A DNA stretch of 64,000 bases from Globodera rostochiensis (taxonomy: Eukaryota; Nematoda; Chromadorea; Rhabditida; Heteroderidae): the NCBI GenBank assembly GCA_018350325.1, contig JAEVLN010000020.1, forward strand, positions 124,001 through 188,000, read 5' to 3'. Positions 43,689 through 56,439 of this stretch are shown here, one piece after another. Below the pieces are notes generated by a model, which was given only the letters and a program-made list of their open reading frames with translations, ran no database searches and had not been told where the DNA came from. Every line of letters begins with the position of its first letter. Positions within the stretch are counted from its first letter, which is position 1. Both the position numbers and the translations under genes were made by a program.

Positions 43689-46128
43689 TCACTTGCGCTT
43701 CTCAACTCCGTTCATTTGCTGCTGCTGCTGCTTTTTCTTCTCTTCTTTCTTTCTTTCTTTCTCTTTGTACAGAGCTATCGCCTCTTCCGACATGCAGTCC
43801 ACCACGAACTGATCAAGCTGTCCAATTGCCTACAACCAAAAATGACCATTTCAAAAATCAAAAAGAAAAGTTTCGACCTTTGTCCGTTGACGTTGCGTGG
43901 CATCCTTGGAAAACATGATGTCGCGGGCAGTCCGAGCTGGCGCATTGGTGCCGACCAATGCTTTGACTAAAATGAAATAAAAAAGGTGAACAAATAGTGG
44001 GTTTTTTCTTACCCTCATGGTATTGAGCGTCTTGCTCAAGGATGCAAAGCAGGTGGTGTGGCGTGTCATGGCCCAATATGGCTGCCAGGGTACCCGACAC
44101 GGTGGTGAGTTCCGTGAGCCGTGTGGCGGCATCTATACATGCCACCATGTCTGGCGCAATGACCCAACATTCTTGACCTCTAGCAACTGGAACAATTTTG
44201 AAATATTTCGTTTTATTATTTTATTATATTCACGTTTTTCTGTTAAAGAAAGGAAAACCCACCACAGCGTCGGGGCTATAAATAACCCGGAACACTGTGG
44301 TGGATTTCCTGTCCAGGCTCCAACGGGGCTATTAATAGCCCGGAAGGTGCCTGGACCTAACTATGAAACTGTTTTTGTTTTTCTTTTATTTATTTATTTA
44401 ATATTTGTAAACTCACTTTTCCAATCGACATAATAAGCTCTTTCACCGTCACTGTGGACGAACAGTGCCAACAACGCCTTGATTTCGAACTCCTCCTCCT
44501 CTTCGTCCACTTCTTTTCTTCGTTTTTGTTTTTGTTGTTGAACGACCTGCGGTACCGGTGTCACAATGCGAACTTTAAACTAAAATTCAACAAAATTATT
44601 ATTTTGTACAAGAATAATTTTAATAATTAACTCACGGAAGTGTCATGTTCCCGGTTTGCGAGTTTTTTTTTGCCGTTTGCGTCTGTTGTTGAACTTTTTG
44701 CGCTCTTCTGCAGTCATTGTGGCCACTTGGCCAGTTTCGTCCTCGGCCGGGTCCAAAGTGAGCGATGCGACCAGTTGCTCGCCCATCGCCTCCTCAATGT
44801 CAGCAACATTCTGCAAAAAATACAGTATACAAAATTTATTAAAATTAAAATTCAAATTTAAACACTCTGACCGCTGTTGGCGGTGTTGGTGGTGCTGCCA
44901 CCGACGAAGACGCCGATTGTTGTTGTTGTTGAACAGCGCGTTGACGCTTTGGCTTGACCTGCTGCTCAAATCGTTGTGCTGCGGTTTCGGCAGCCGCCCT
45001 TCGTGGTGGGCGAACTGCCGTGACAGTTGGATACGGAGTGTTCTCCTCTACAATTTCGAAAGCCTGCAAAAACTTTAAATTTTATTGATTTTTGATGACA
45101 ATTTGTTAACAAAATTGGCCAAAAAACAAATTTTTTTTTGAATTTATGGCTTAAAAATTACCCCTGTTGTTGTACATGTTGTCACATTGATCTCGTCGTC
45201 AACGTCCTGTTGCAGGTGGTGCTGCTGTTGTTGGACACCGCCTCCATCAACGGCTTGTTTTTGCTGTTGGTGATGAACTTGGTCCATCACCTAAAAAAAG
45301 TATTCAAAATTTACACTTGGTGTACTGTATAAAATTAATTTTCAAAAATTATTTTGAAAAATTGTTTGAATTCGGGTTAACAGATACAACTCACCGTCTC
45401 GTCCAGTTGCTGCTGCTGTTGTTGGACACCGCCTCCATCAACGGCTTGTTTTTGCTGTTGGTGATGAACTTGGTCCATCAACTAAAAAAGTGTTCAAAAT
45501 TTACACTTGGTGTACTGTATAAAATTAATTTTCAAAAATTATTTTTGAAAATTGTTTGAATTCAGTTTAACAGATACAACTCACCATCCTGTTCTCAACT
45601 CCCTGTTGAAGTTGACCAACACCGCCTCCTTCAGATGATGATGGTTGTTGTTGCTGCTGAACGTGTTGATGATCACCATCGAAATTCAGCCTTTCCTGAA
45701 ATTGCAATTGATAACTCTAAACCAGAATACAACAAAAAAAGTTTGAAATTAAAATTTAATTATTATATAATTTTAGAAAGTTAAAATTGACTCAATTTGT
45801 TAAAATTTTCCCACCTTTATCTTTGTTGGCAAAGCCAACGATTGTTGTTGTTGTTGTACGGGAACAGCGCGTTGACGAGAGATGACACGGGAGCGAGGAT
45901 TGCTTTTGTTGAGGACGATGGTTCGAGCGCGGTGGATGCTGTTGACAGAAAGCCGGCGAGGAGCACACATTGTTGGAAGCTGCTTCTTCTTTCTTCTTTG
46001 CTCCTGAAAAAAAAAAAAGTGGTTTAAACATGTAAATAACAAAATTAAACGTTTTTTACCGGGGGATTGATCATTTTGTGGAATTGGTCGTCAAATTTGG
46101 GTAGGGGTGATTGGGCAATTTTCTTCAT
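43689..46128 (-). CDS. Gln-rich, chromo-like protein; 11 exons with one frameshift
   Basis: Minus-strand exons: 46060-46128, 45815-46003, 45585-45695, 45395-45481, 45162-45290, 44872-45063, 44636-44810, 44417-44579, 44013-44186, 43878-43966, 43689-43829. Every junction has GT/AG ends and keeps phase, except that exon 7 carries one extra base. An A9 run (44663-44671) throws the frame into a TGA at 44643-44645; with one A fewer, 505 aa read through. Exons 2-6 are Gln-rich (VQQQQQS) with basic patches. Exons 4 and 5 are near-identical duplicates (MDQVHHQQQKQAVDGGGVQQ). Exon 8-9 has a chromo-like segment (FEIKALLALFVHSDGERAYY, then VDWK). The end is Lys/Gln-rich. A nuclear DNA or chromatin-binding role is inferred. 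If the A9 run is real, a 7-exon truncated protein or frameshifting results. Confidence 0.65.
44251..44356. repeat. Two stacked cruciform-like hairpins in an intron
   Basis: Hairpin 1 (44251-44310): outer stem of about 16 bp (CCCACCACAG/CTGTGGTGG) around an inner GGGCTAT/ATAACCC stem. Hairpin 2 (44311-44356): outer stem GTCCAGGC/GCCTGGAC around an inner GGGCTATTAATAGCCC. They lie in the 230-bp intron 8 of the Gln-rich gene, which is far longer than its neighbours, so they look like an insertion. Confidence 0.8.
45241..45590 (-). repeat. Tandem duplication of one exon with its intron (~191 bp)
   Basis: The exon at 45162-45290 and the exon at 45395-45481, each with its downstream intron start and upstream acceptor, are nearly identical. 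The unit repeats at a 191-bp offset. The intron text GTGAGTTGTATCTGTTAA is shared. Splicing keeps frame in both, so the protein carries the repeat. Confidence 0.85.
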
Positions 46129-46374
46129 CTTTAATACGAAAATTTATTTATTTATTTGGGTAAGGGGGAATGGGGGGAGGGGTTCATAAGAAATATTGTT
46201 AGTGAGTGAACAATCCGTTCACTCACAAAAATGACCTCTGCATACCCAAGCCTTCGATGGCTTGGGTAAGCAGAGGTCATTCTCTCTGCAGCGACGCCAT
46301 CGTTGCCCCCCCCTTTTATTTTCTCTGACTCTCTGTCTTCCCACTCTCTCCACACTTTTCTCCTTCTCTGTCTC
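46129..46374. promoter_or_regulatory. Right-arm leader with two strong hairpins
   Basis: Hairpin A at 46202-46226 has a perfect 10-bp stem (GTGAGTGAAC/GTTCACTCAC, 5-nt loop). Hairpin B at 46230-46281 has a 23-bp stem with a single mismatch (core GACCTCTGC...TACCCAAGCC) and a 6-nt loop. They stand between the start of the Gln-rich gene and the inverted repeat. A CT-rich stretch then leads into the repeat. Candidate promoter, replication or processing structure; no counterpart was seen inside the left repeat. Confidence 0.6.
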
Positions 46375-46917
46375 CCTCCTATCTTTCTCTAACTGCCTGC
46401 CTCCCCACTCTCTCTCTCTCTCTGTCTTTACTTCTCCTTCTCTGACTCCCCCAGACCCATCCCCTCGCCGCGGATGCCGCGGCTCTACGGACCCCTCCCC
46501 TCGCCGGCTCCTTCCCCTCCCTCGCCGCGGATGCCGCGGCTCCTTCCTCTCCCGCGTGCCGCGGCACCATCAAAGGATCAAATGGCTCTCGGACCCTCCC
46601 TTTGACACCCCTCGGACCCCTCCCCCCTACACCCACGGACCCCTCCACTAATTATCCCCCTCCCCCCACAACCCCCCTATACCCTCGGACCCCTCCCCCA
46701 CACCCTCGGACCCCTCCCCCACAACCCCCCCTATACCCTCGGACCCTCCCCCACAACCCCCCCCTATACCCTCGGACCCTCCCCCACACCCTCGGACCCT
46801 CCCCCACAAACACCCCCACACCCACGGACCCCTCCCCTAATTAATTACCCCACAAAGGCGGCAACATCAAAGGTGTGAATTTTCACACCCTGAAAAGGTC
46901 CGGCAACTGGTACTACT
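46375..46917 (-). repeat. Right terminal inverted repeat
   Basis: It mirrors the left repeat: CT-rich tail, GC-rich CCGCGG stretch, C-rich tandem array, palindrome and terminal GGTACTACT. It is slightly longer than the left copy because the number of C-rich units and a duplicated GC-rich segment near 46480-46560 differ. The inner boundary is approximate. Confidence 0.93.
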
Positions 46918-46923
46918 TATTAC
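46918..46923. repeat. Right target-site duplication (TATTAC)
   Basis: TATTAC directly follows the terminal GGTACTACT of the element and matches the left duplication exactly. The element therefore still sits at its original insertion site, without end erosion. Confidence 0.95.
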
Positions 46924-49680
46924 GCGTTTAAATGGCAAACATTCTTTGGCATTATGTAATTTTCTAGGCCCTAATCAGCGTCGATAACAATAATTATGAA
47001 TCGGAAGTCAAAACTTGAAACAAAAAAGATGATTAAAGTAACCATACTAAAAGCATGGGTTACAACAAGTGTCGGGAAAAATATGATAACAAGCGTCAAT
47101 GAACACACCGCCAATTAAGAAAGTATTTCATAAATAATTTAACATTAATAAATTTATTGGTTAAAAATTCGCCAATATTATTTAAATTTAAAAATATTTT
47201 ATTTTAACTAACTAAATAGTAAAAATCGTTATCAGAAATAGCATTCAAAGGTTAAGTTGTGAAGATTAAATAGAAAAACTTTTATTTTAATATGTGCCGA
47301 CGTTCTCAAACCAAAAATCAAAATTAAAACGTGAGTACGAAAAGAAATAGTGAATGGAAGTTTGTTATAAAATTTTATATTTAATATTTCCAAAACATAA
47401 AATTTAAAACCCAAAAATTAAAATAATAAAATTAAATAAACATTTTAAAACAAAAAGTATAATAAAGTAAGAAGAAAAAATACTTAATGTTATAGCAGAA
47501 ATAAATTTTTTAAATTTCTAAATCTAACGGAGACAAGGGCGAAGAAATTTTCTATTGAATTCAGCCAGTTTTATGCTTGTGGCTAGAAAGTGGGAATGTA
47601 TAAAATAATTAAAACCCAATTGCGAACCCAAAATATAATTAAAGAATAATTTATAAATAATTTTTAAATTACGACGCATCGATGATATTCGCCGCAAGAA
47701 AGAAGACTGCGTGGTTGTATTTCCAATAGTTTTCAAAAGAAATTAAACAATAAAAAAATAACATAATAATCCCTAATAAGCGGAAAAACCTCAGAGGAGA
47801 TGCTATATGACGCTAGAACGGTTCTAAGCGCAGCTCGCTTTCTGAAAGATGGATGAAGTCCATTTAAATTTTTAAACTAGAAAATTAAAAACTGACAAAC
47901 CAACTTTTTGAGTAAAGAATTAATTGAAGTAATAAATAAAGTCATTAAAAATGATAAACAAAATGCATAAAAATAAATGCTGCGTGTTTATGAGCAAAAT
48001 CCGAGTATAATAGATAACTTTAAAAAAATAGTAAATCTCTAATATCTGTAAAATAGTAATTAATTCGGAAAAAGCACTATTAAACTGTATTAAATTAAAG
48101 CGGAATTAAATTTTTATACCTTTTAAATACAAATTCTCAAAAAGTTACAACAAATCATTTATTATTGTATAAGCAGAAAAATGTAAAAACATTTTAATAA
48201 ATAAATTTATAACTTAATATTTTCTTAAACAATCATATATAAATTTTAATTAAAAATAAAGTCAACCATTGGAACAAACATAATACACCCAACCTTATAA
48301 GTAAAAAATAATCAAAACATTCATCAAAATTTTTTTTGAAGAAAAAATTAAAACATGCTAATTTCAAATAAAGAAAAAAATAAAAAGAACCGCTTCCCTT
48401 CCCGTTCCCGGCATACGTTCACGCTGTGGCACCACGTGAATTTCGATCATCCCGGCATGTGTCCAAATAAAGTAAAGTTAACCTTAATTTATTCAAATTT
48501 AAAGTTACGAAAATAAAAAAATATACTTTTAATAAAATATTTTGTTATTTATAATTTAAAGAACAATTTCAAAAAATTATTTATTTCTTTGATTTTTTAT
48601 TTTTTGCTTCCGTTCCTTTCACATGTGAATTCAGAAAATGAATACTAATTTCGTTGAATAGTAAATTTTAAATATCAAAAACATTGCATTTTAATAATCA
48701 ATCTATTCAAATACTTTGGAGAACCCAAACTTTTATTGTTTCTTTTGTAAAATTGTATATTACCATGTCTGGAATTTGGAATTTTGAATAATTATAAAAC
48801 AAAAATTTTATTTCACCCTTAACCATCACAAAAAGAGCTTGTTTGATCGGCAGTCACAAAAAATACAAAGTTAATATTATTATTAAATAGAAAAGCCAAC
48901 AAACGCTGCATTGATTTGCGGTTATAAAAAGTTTGTTTAAACGGGGAAAAATATTGTGTAAAAATAAATTTGTTTTATTTAAAATAAACGAAATATGTTA
49001 AAAATTTAAAATATTTTTTATAAGACACCAGTAAACATGGCAACAGTAAATAATTAAATGTGATAAAAATTAAATTCTAATCTATATTATAGCAATAACA
49101 AGCGCCAACTTCATGATCGCAACAGTAAAACGACGATTAGGGAGTCTCTGCAAGGTTTATCGAACTAGTAATCATACATAAATTATAAGTGTATAAAAAC
49201 AACTCTACTAATTCAAATTTAAAAAAATAATTTAAAGGAATCATGAAGTTAATAAAACAAAATACACGAATGCTTACTTTTCTCTTAATTTAAACTATGC
49301 TTCCTTAACAACACATTTAAAAATAAAAATATATTAATTTAGGATTTTTAATACGCATACACAATTAATGAAACGGAGCTACAATTTAAGTTTTAATTTG
49401 CTAAAACGAACACAAAATGAATATAGAATAAAATTAAATAATAAAACTTAAACGACCAAAAATAAATCAAAGTAAAAGTTAACAAATATTTTCATGATCA
49501 TCCTTAAAACTCGATCATGATTGAACGCATGATGAATATTTCTAAATTAATATACAGACAAAAATTAATTAAACATAAGCACCAGTAGCAAAAATTACTA
49601 CAAAAATTCAAGTAAGAAAATAAACTATAAAATAATTAAAAAGAAAGTGGTTTGAAGGAATAAGCCAGAAACCATGGACG
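46924..49680. other. A-rich flank downstream of the Maverick, no gene seen
   Basis: A-rich, with GC-richer islands at about 47785-47865 and 48395-48470 that carry no open frame of note. Confidence 0.5.
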
Positions 49681-49790
49681 GCAATCACCATGTTCATCCT
49701 GTCAGTGTCATTGGAGTACAAGTTCAAATTAGTCTAATCCGTATACGCTGAAAAAAAAGACTGCATGTTAAAACATTAAATTAAATTGTT
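49681..49790 (-). repeat. Interspersed repeat family C, inverted copy 2
   Basis: Reverse complement of 5832-5945 with about one difference per ten bases (GGAGTACAAGTTCAAATTAG, GTATACGCTG, GACTGCATGTTAAAAC). Confidence 0.85.
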
Positions 49791-50814
49791 AGATTTATTA
49801 AAGTAAACTAAAAAATAAAAATATATAAATATATGAGGATCGATTATATAAAATGATGTAAATAAAAGGAATTAATTAATACGTAACAATTAAATTATCT
49901 AAAAATTTATTAACCACTAAAACATACCGAATAATTAGTCCAATGATGACTACCCAACACCGTTTGAGCAGTACTCGACGAGCATGTTGAGTTTTCCGCG
50001 GCTGTAAATTTTTTATCGTTAAACTGAACACTTAAGGATATAAAGCATAGAATTTCCAATTTTGGATAAAATTACAAAAATTGAACCAAATATGATTAAT
50101 AATTATATCTTTAACATGCTGATATACAGAAAATGAGACTGACCAGCTCTTAAATAGCTGAAGCAGAACGGTTTTAATAATGATGCAAAATAAATATGAA
50201 ATTAACAATTTATAAACAAATTAGTCATAGGTAAACATTAAAATAATCCCAAGATTCTAATTGATATTTCTGTGAATTTACATGCTCAGAGAATGAGCTA
50301 AACACTTTGAAATTAATAAATTATTCAAACTTTAGTATACTAGTAATAATATAAAAATGAATACCTAAAAAAGCTTTTAAATTTGATAATTTAAACACAA
50401 AAATCATTAAAAAACTAAATTTAAAAAAATTGACTCAAGTTAAGCCGGGATGATTATTGGCATTCCCAATCTTGTCTTTTTAATGATTATAAAAAACTTA
50501 TTTAAAATAAAAAGGGTATATTTATTGAAGAGTTAAAGCAATAACTCGGTCTACATAATAATTCAACTTAAAAAAAGGTATTAAATATGTTTGCCGATCA
50601 AGATATTACAAAATTTGGACAACATTGAGAGGCAAAAAACTGCAACTCCTATACAATAACACCTAAATGATTTTAAAAAATAAATAAATCAATATTAAAT
50701 TTAAAAAAGTTTGCTCTTCAATAACTTCAACACGATGTTTCAACATGTCCTCAACGCGTCATGAGCTAAAAAAGTTAAGATCTAATTAAATCAAATTATT
50801 TAATACCCACACCA

Positions 50815-51470
50815 AAAATACTTTTTTGATAATGGATTGTTTTGTTATTTCATTTTCACGTTAAGACGTTGCTTGCTTTGCTTTGGCCGCTTTCGGCTAA
50901 AAGGGTTAATTTTATGACCAACAAAATTTATAATATAATTTTTTTGGTTGTCAAATTCGATCGTTGAGCAGGAGAAAGAGTTTTAGAGTCTTGACAGAGT
51001 TCTTTATTTATGCATGATTGTTTCAGTTATTTTTGCATTAATATTTTTTCTTGTGTTATTATCTAATATTAATTTATATTTTCTATTCTCACAATTTCAA
51101 AGTTAAATTTTATTTATCTCATTGTTATTTTTTTATATTTGTTTTTTCATTATTTATTTGTCCTTTTAAAAATTTTATGTTGTGGGAGACGATTCAATTA
51201 TTTATATTTATCTCAAAAATTAATTATTTCTTTATGTTTTAATTCAATTTTAGTTTAATACTATTAATTTTTCTTCTTGTGATCTTGACGACGCGGACAA
51301 TTTATCCAAAAGTCATCGTACTTTGTTTCATTGTGCAAAATGCACAGCATTATTAATGGTGGCTTTAATTTGTAAACATTTAAAAGATTACTAAAGCAAT
51401 GTTTTATGGATAATTTTATAATTTATATATAATCTTATCGTTTTTAATTAAAGTTTTTATGCTTTAAAAC
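50815..51470 (+). repeat. Interspersed repeat family A, copy 3
   Basis: Direct copy of 35-700, the best match over its 3' half (TGACGACGCGGACAATTTAT, then AAAGTCATCGTACTTTGT). It is followed, as in copy 1, by a remnant of the CACACTATTTCTTC tandem unit, so both copies sit in the same larger repeat. Confidence 0.85.
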
Positions 51471-51544
51471 CATTTTTTGGTGTTGAAAAACAATAATGGT
51501 TTTAAAGGCATTTTTATACCTCTCTCTTTTAGCACACTATTTCT

Positions 51545-54500
51545 TCAATTTGTTTATGAATTAAAATAACACACATCACTTTTTGTTAATTTTTTGATAA
51601 AGAATTTAGAGTTTGTTGTATTTTAAAGCGTATTTATTATTTATTTAATACTTTATGATTATGCTCGGAATTTTAATGTTTGCCATTTAGATAAATCAAA
51701 AGTTTTAGTACATATGAATCGAAATTTCATTTTAATATTATACGTTATCGTAAGCTTTGGTAATAAATATTTTTTGATTGCTAGCAATAGAAAAATTTTA
51801 TATTACTTTTCAACGTTTAACTAAATTATTCTTCTTTAAGATTGATTTCTTTTAGTTATTTAATATATTCAAGTAACGCAGAGTTATATGCTTCATCTGT
51901 TGACACACTGTAGTCTAGTTACATTTAAAACTTAAATTATAAAAACGGCTATTTTTGAATCAAATAATAAATTATTAACTACTTTTATAAAAAACATGAT
52001 TTATGAATATTTTTTTCATTTAGTGGATATCATCAATTTATCATATACCAAAGTCTAACCTAAAATATTTATTGTTTACTATTTAATTTTAAAATGCTTC
52101 GATGCGTTTCGCTTTCCGTATCCAGCTTATTTTCTTAATTTTTTAATTATAAAATAAAAAACGATTATTAAAATTTTTGTTAGCGTCTTTAGCCATTTTG
52201 CCTTTTAATCAGGTTTCACTCACTTTCTTAATAATTATTAGTACTTCTAATAAAAATCAAATTTAGAAATAAATTTTCTGAAAGAATCTCGAAAAGTATT
52301 AGTGGCAACAATATTGCACGAAGGAACAAATTAAAAAAAAATTATGTTTAAATTACTCAAAATTTTTAAATTATAAAAGCACTATTAACTGCCAACTAAA
52401 TCTAGGAATAAAATAATCAAAATTTATAATATATAAATGTTAAATATTATTAAACTGCAGGTATGCGAATGAATTTGAAAATTATAAATTTATGAATAAA
52501 ACATGAAATAAATAACATGTCAATCGTTCGATATTATGCAAAAGTCGAAACTGAAAAGTTGCTACGAAAACCGGAGAATAACAAGTTAGTAATTTTAAAT
52601 CAAAATGTATAAAATGGGTTTCTTTTGGTTGAATTAAAAAATCCCCTTGGTCTATTATTTCCCCCTTATTATATAAAACAAAACATAAAAGCACCATTAA
52701 ACCGACAACTAAATCTTGAACAAACAACCGGGCGTAAACAATATAGTAATAAAAATAACCTTATTCAAAAAAAAGATTTAAATCAAAACATTATTAACAA
52801 TATTTAATGAATCAATTTTAAAATATTGAAATTGCTATGAACTTTTTATTTTTATAAACATTTTAATAATCATTGAAATTTGTACCTATATCTATAAAAA
52901 CTATTTAATATCATAAACAAATATACTATATTTCTTTTGAAAATAAAATTATAAAAGATCGGGATCCTTCTTTACTATAAAACTGGATTATCATGGGGCA
53001 AACATCCTCCTCATACACTCAACACGCTACGAAGATTAATAATAAATAAGCATTTATCAATCAATTAAAAAAAGAATGATTGCGAAGCTTCTAATCGTTT
53101 GATGCAAACATCAAGCTAATGAAGGGAGCGGAAACCGCTGTGGCACACTAAAAAGACAAAGTTTTTCTCTGTTTTTAATTTAAATCATATAATGCAGGTT
53201 AATTTAAAATCGCAAAATACATGTTTGAATATTTTCGATTTTAAGTACAAAATAATAAATTTAAAATTTAAATCTGGAAATAAAATTAAATTTAATATTT
53301 AAAAAATAATCTATTATTGCAAAAATAAAGGGGCAGAGAATTCATATTAAGAAATAACAAAAAATAAAATTCCAAGTCATGAATATTATAAAAAATTTGT
53401 TTAAATATACTTAAATTTTATTTGTTAGCTCCTTAAGACCCGATAGAAGGAAAATTGGTTATTAAAAACCGATTGAAAATAAGTTTGAGATTAAATCAAC
53501 TTCCTTCTGAATCAATTTCTATTGAATTTTTTTTTAAAATAACAAACAATTCTATCTCTTACAAAATCGTCTTTCAGATTTCAAAGTTGACAAATAATGG
53601 CTGATATTCTATCTTCTCCATTTTCCATCTTAGCATCAGAAATATTTGGCAGAAATAAATTCTATACTTATTTTTTTGAACCGCCTTTAAAAAAACCTTA
53701 CTATCTTTAAAAATCCAAAAAATAAATTATAATTATTTTTGCTTTTTGAGACCTTTATAAGGATTTTTTTTTAAAGATGGCTTTTGAATTTATTAAACTA
53801 TTAAATCATTTGCAGATGCTTTCAATAAAAAAACTGAATAAACAGGTTGATATAAATTGAAAAGGTTATTTGATATTAAAAGCCTAATTAATTTAATCAC
53901 TGCGAGCTTACAACAAAAAATCCACCAATTATACTTTTAAAATTATATTGAATGATATCTAAATTACAAATACATAAAAGCATATTCATAATGATTTAAG
54001 ACTAGCACCGTATAACAAATTACATTAATTAATTTCAAGCGAGCACAAAAATTTAAAAACTTTCTTAAAAAATAAAATTCAAATAAAAACATCAAAACAA
54101 TGCTTTTAACTAAATATAAATGATTCAACCTGTGCCAACACATAAGAAATAATAAATAATGATGGTATAGCCCATGTATCATTTTATAAAGATATAAATT
54201 AAAAACTGAAATTTATTTGAGGATATAAATAAAATAAGTAATTAATATTTTGCAAATTAAATAAAAGGATCTGTCAGTATTAACTTCGATTATTTTTGAA
54301 GTTGATGTCGCAACTGCCGGTAAAAATGCCTCATAAATGCGAAACAATGAATAATGAGAAAAATGAAAAAGAAAATGAACAGTAAAATATACAACGCTTT
54401 TTGAATTATTGCATGTTTATTTCTCATTATCAATAAAAAAGTAATCTAAAAAGACCAATCAAAAATGACCTATATAAATTAAAATTAAAAAGTCAAAAGA

Positions 54501-56439
54501 TTGATTAAACAAATAAAAATTAATTTGCGCCCAAAAAGCTTCAACTGCTATATATTTTTCATTCAAAAAAATTTAAAAATTTTATTTCAAAATAAAAAAT
54601 TTTTACAAAAATTTATGCGTGAAGGTCCGAAAAAAGGGTTAGCATCATCTTTAAAAGAGAATTAATGGATTTTGGAATGGAATGATGTAGCCAAAGTAAT
54701 ACAAAAATTAATATGAATTTTGAACTGGATATAAACCCAAAAATAAATTCATCGTAAAAAATCATTATAGAAAAAATGAAGGAATATTTTAACAATTAAA
54801 AGAATGCCTAAAAAACTAATATTCTAAGAAAAAAAATTATAAAATATAATTTAAACCAAAATAAATGAATATTTTTATGACTATAATTTGTCGAAACTAA
54901 ATATAAAAGTTGTTGTGTTTGGCCGCGACATTGAGATTTCGCGACAGTACATGCTTGAACAAGCACGATGAAAGGCTTTTCGAAGTTTAATTTGTGGTAA
55001 ATTCTGTGTGTAAATTACGAATGTAATCATCAAATCACTTATATATAAATAAACTGAAAAATATAAAGTTTAGTATATTTTGAACTCCATGTTATTTATT
55101 GTGAATAAATAATTTGTATTATTTAGAAAATTTAATCAATATATTTATTAAAATAAATGGCCTTGATAGAAATATTTGATTTTTTTGTTTAAATGTTTAT
55201 AAAATCTTATGTATAATTTTAGCGATTTTAAGCCGTTTTTAATATGATTCGACTTTAATTTAAGAACCAAACCACAAAGTTTTCGGCATTTTCAACATAA
55301 AAATAGATAGATGTTTAAGCACCAATTTTCTCAGAATTTCATTTCAAATTAAATATTTTATTTACATAGAAATATAAAAATAAATTTTCTGACACTTTTT
55401 GCGTTTTAAACATTATTATTTTTTTGCTTTTAAGTATCGATTTATCAATTATATTTAAAATTTATAATATTTAATTTTTATTCATTGTTTATATACAATT
55501 TAAATTTTCAATCCGTGGGCTATTATTTATTGCTCTCATTATAACTGTTTTATAGAATTGGTCACGATTCGTTAAGCTTAGAAAAATTATTTTAATTAAT
55601 AGATATTAGTTATTTTAATTTTATTTTTTTGATGGTTTTAAGTTTTTTTTATAAGTATGATTAATTGATGCAGCAGAGCAATTGAAGCTTAGGTGTGGGA
55701 CAGTGTTTATTTATTTTATTTCTTAAGCTAACTTTCTTTAGCCATAGTCGCTTGCGGCAACGTTTTTTAAAAAAAATTCAATTAATTGTTTTAAATACAA
55801 AATAAATTTAAGGCTTGACAAAACAGCTCTTTGATTAAAGTAATTTATTAATTAAGTTGTCTCTTTTATGATTTTCCAATTTCACGACAGTTGTTTTATT
55901 GGTTATATAATTTTATTTTTTTGCAGTACATTTTAGTATAGAATTGGTTTACGAATAAAAATTTAATTTTTCAATCGATTTATTTTAACTTGTTAATAAT
56001 ATGCTTAATATATTTTATTATATTGTTTAATAACTCAACTTCATTTGATAATCTTTAGTTTTACAAAAGAGATATCGCTAAATAGCACAAAGTAAAGTAG
56101 GCATTTAAAGTCTTTACCAATGGAATTTGTAAGTTTAATGTTCATCAATCTGACGTTTTCGTTGTAACCAACTAAATTAAATTTTTTTTAAATATTTATA
56201 ATCATTGCTATTAATAATTTGATTCAAAGTATCAATAAATATAGAGTAAATATTATTTAAAAATATTCAAAATAAAAAATATACATTTTTTGGTGACCTT
56301 GCGTGACCCCGAACCTAATACACACACCAAACCAACAAAATCGAGGAATCAAATTTTTTATTGTAATAATAATTAGTAATAACAAATTAAATAACCTAAT
56401 TAAGAATTTCTTAAAAACTTCGAAAAAAAGGAGTTGGAT
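51545..56439. other. AT-rich flank, no gene seen
   Basis: T-rich, then A-rich from about 52.25 kb, then T-rich again from about 54.9 kb. Apart from repeat family E there is no recognisable feature. The hydrophobic minus frames at 52482-52727 and 53964-54182 are AT-driven. Confidence 0.5.
52245..52340 (-). repeat. Interspersed repeat family E, inverted copy 2
   Basis: Reverse complement of 12900-12995 (AATATTGCACGAAGGAACAA is the clearest landmark). Confidence 0.8.

Larger units (their letters stand above)
24664..46917. mobile_element. Complete Maverick/Polinton (polintovirus-like) element
   Basis: The element is bounded by terminal inverted repeats and a perfect 6-bp target-site duplication, the size expected for the Maverick/Polinton class. 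It carries the diagnostic gene set: protein-primed-type family B DNA polymerase, packaging ATPase, adenain-like cysteine protease, double-jelly-roll major capsid protein, penton-like minor capsid protein and a retroviral-type integrase domain (truncated). Its base composition is far less AT-rich than the flanks. Intact ends and mostly intact reading frames suggest a recent insertion. About 22.25 kb is within the usual 15-25 kb range for the class. Confidence 0.97.
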
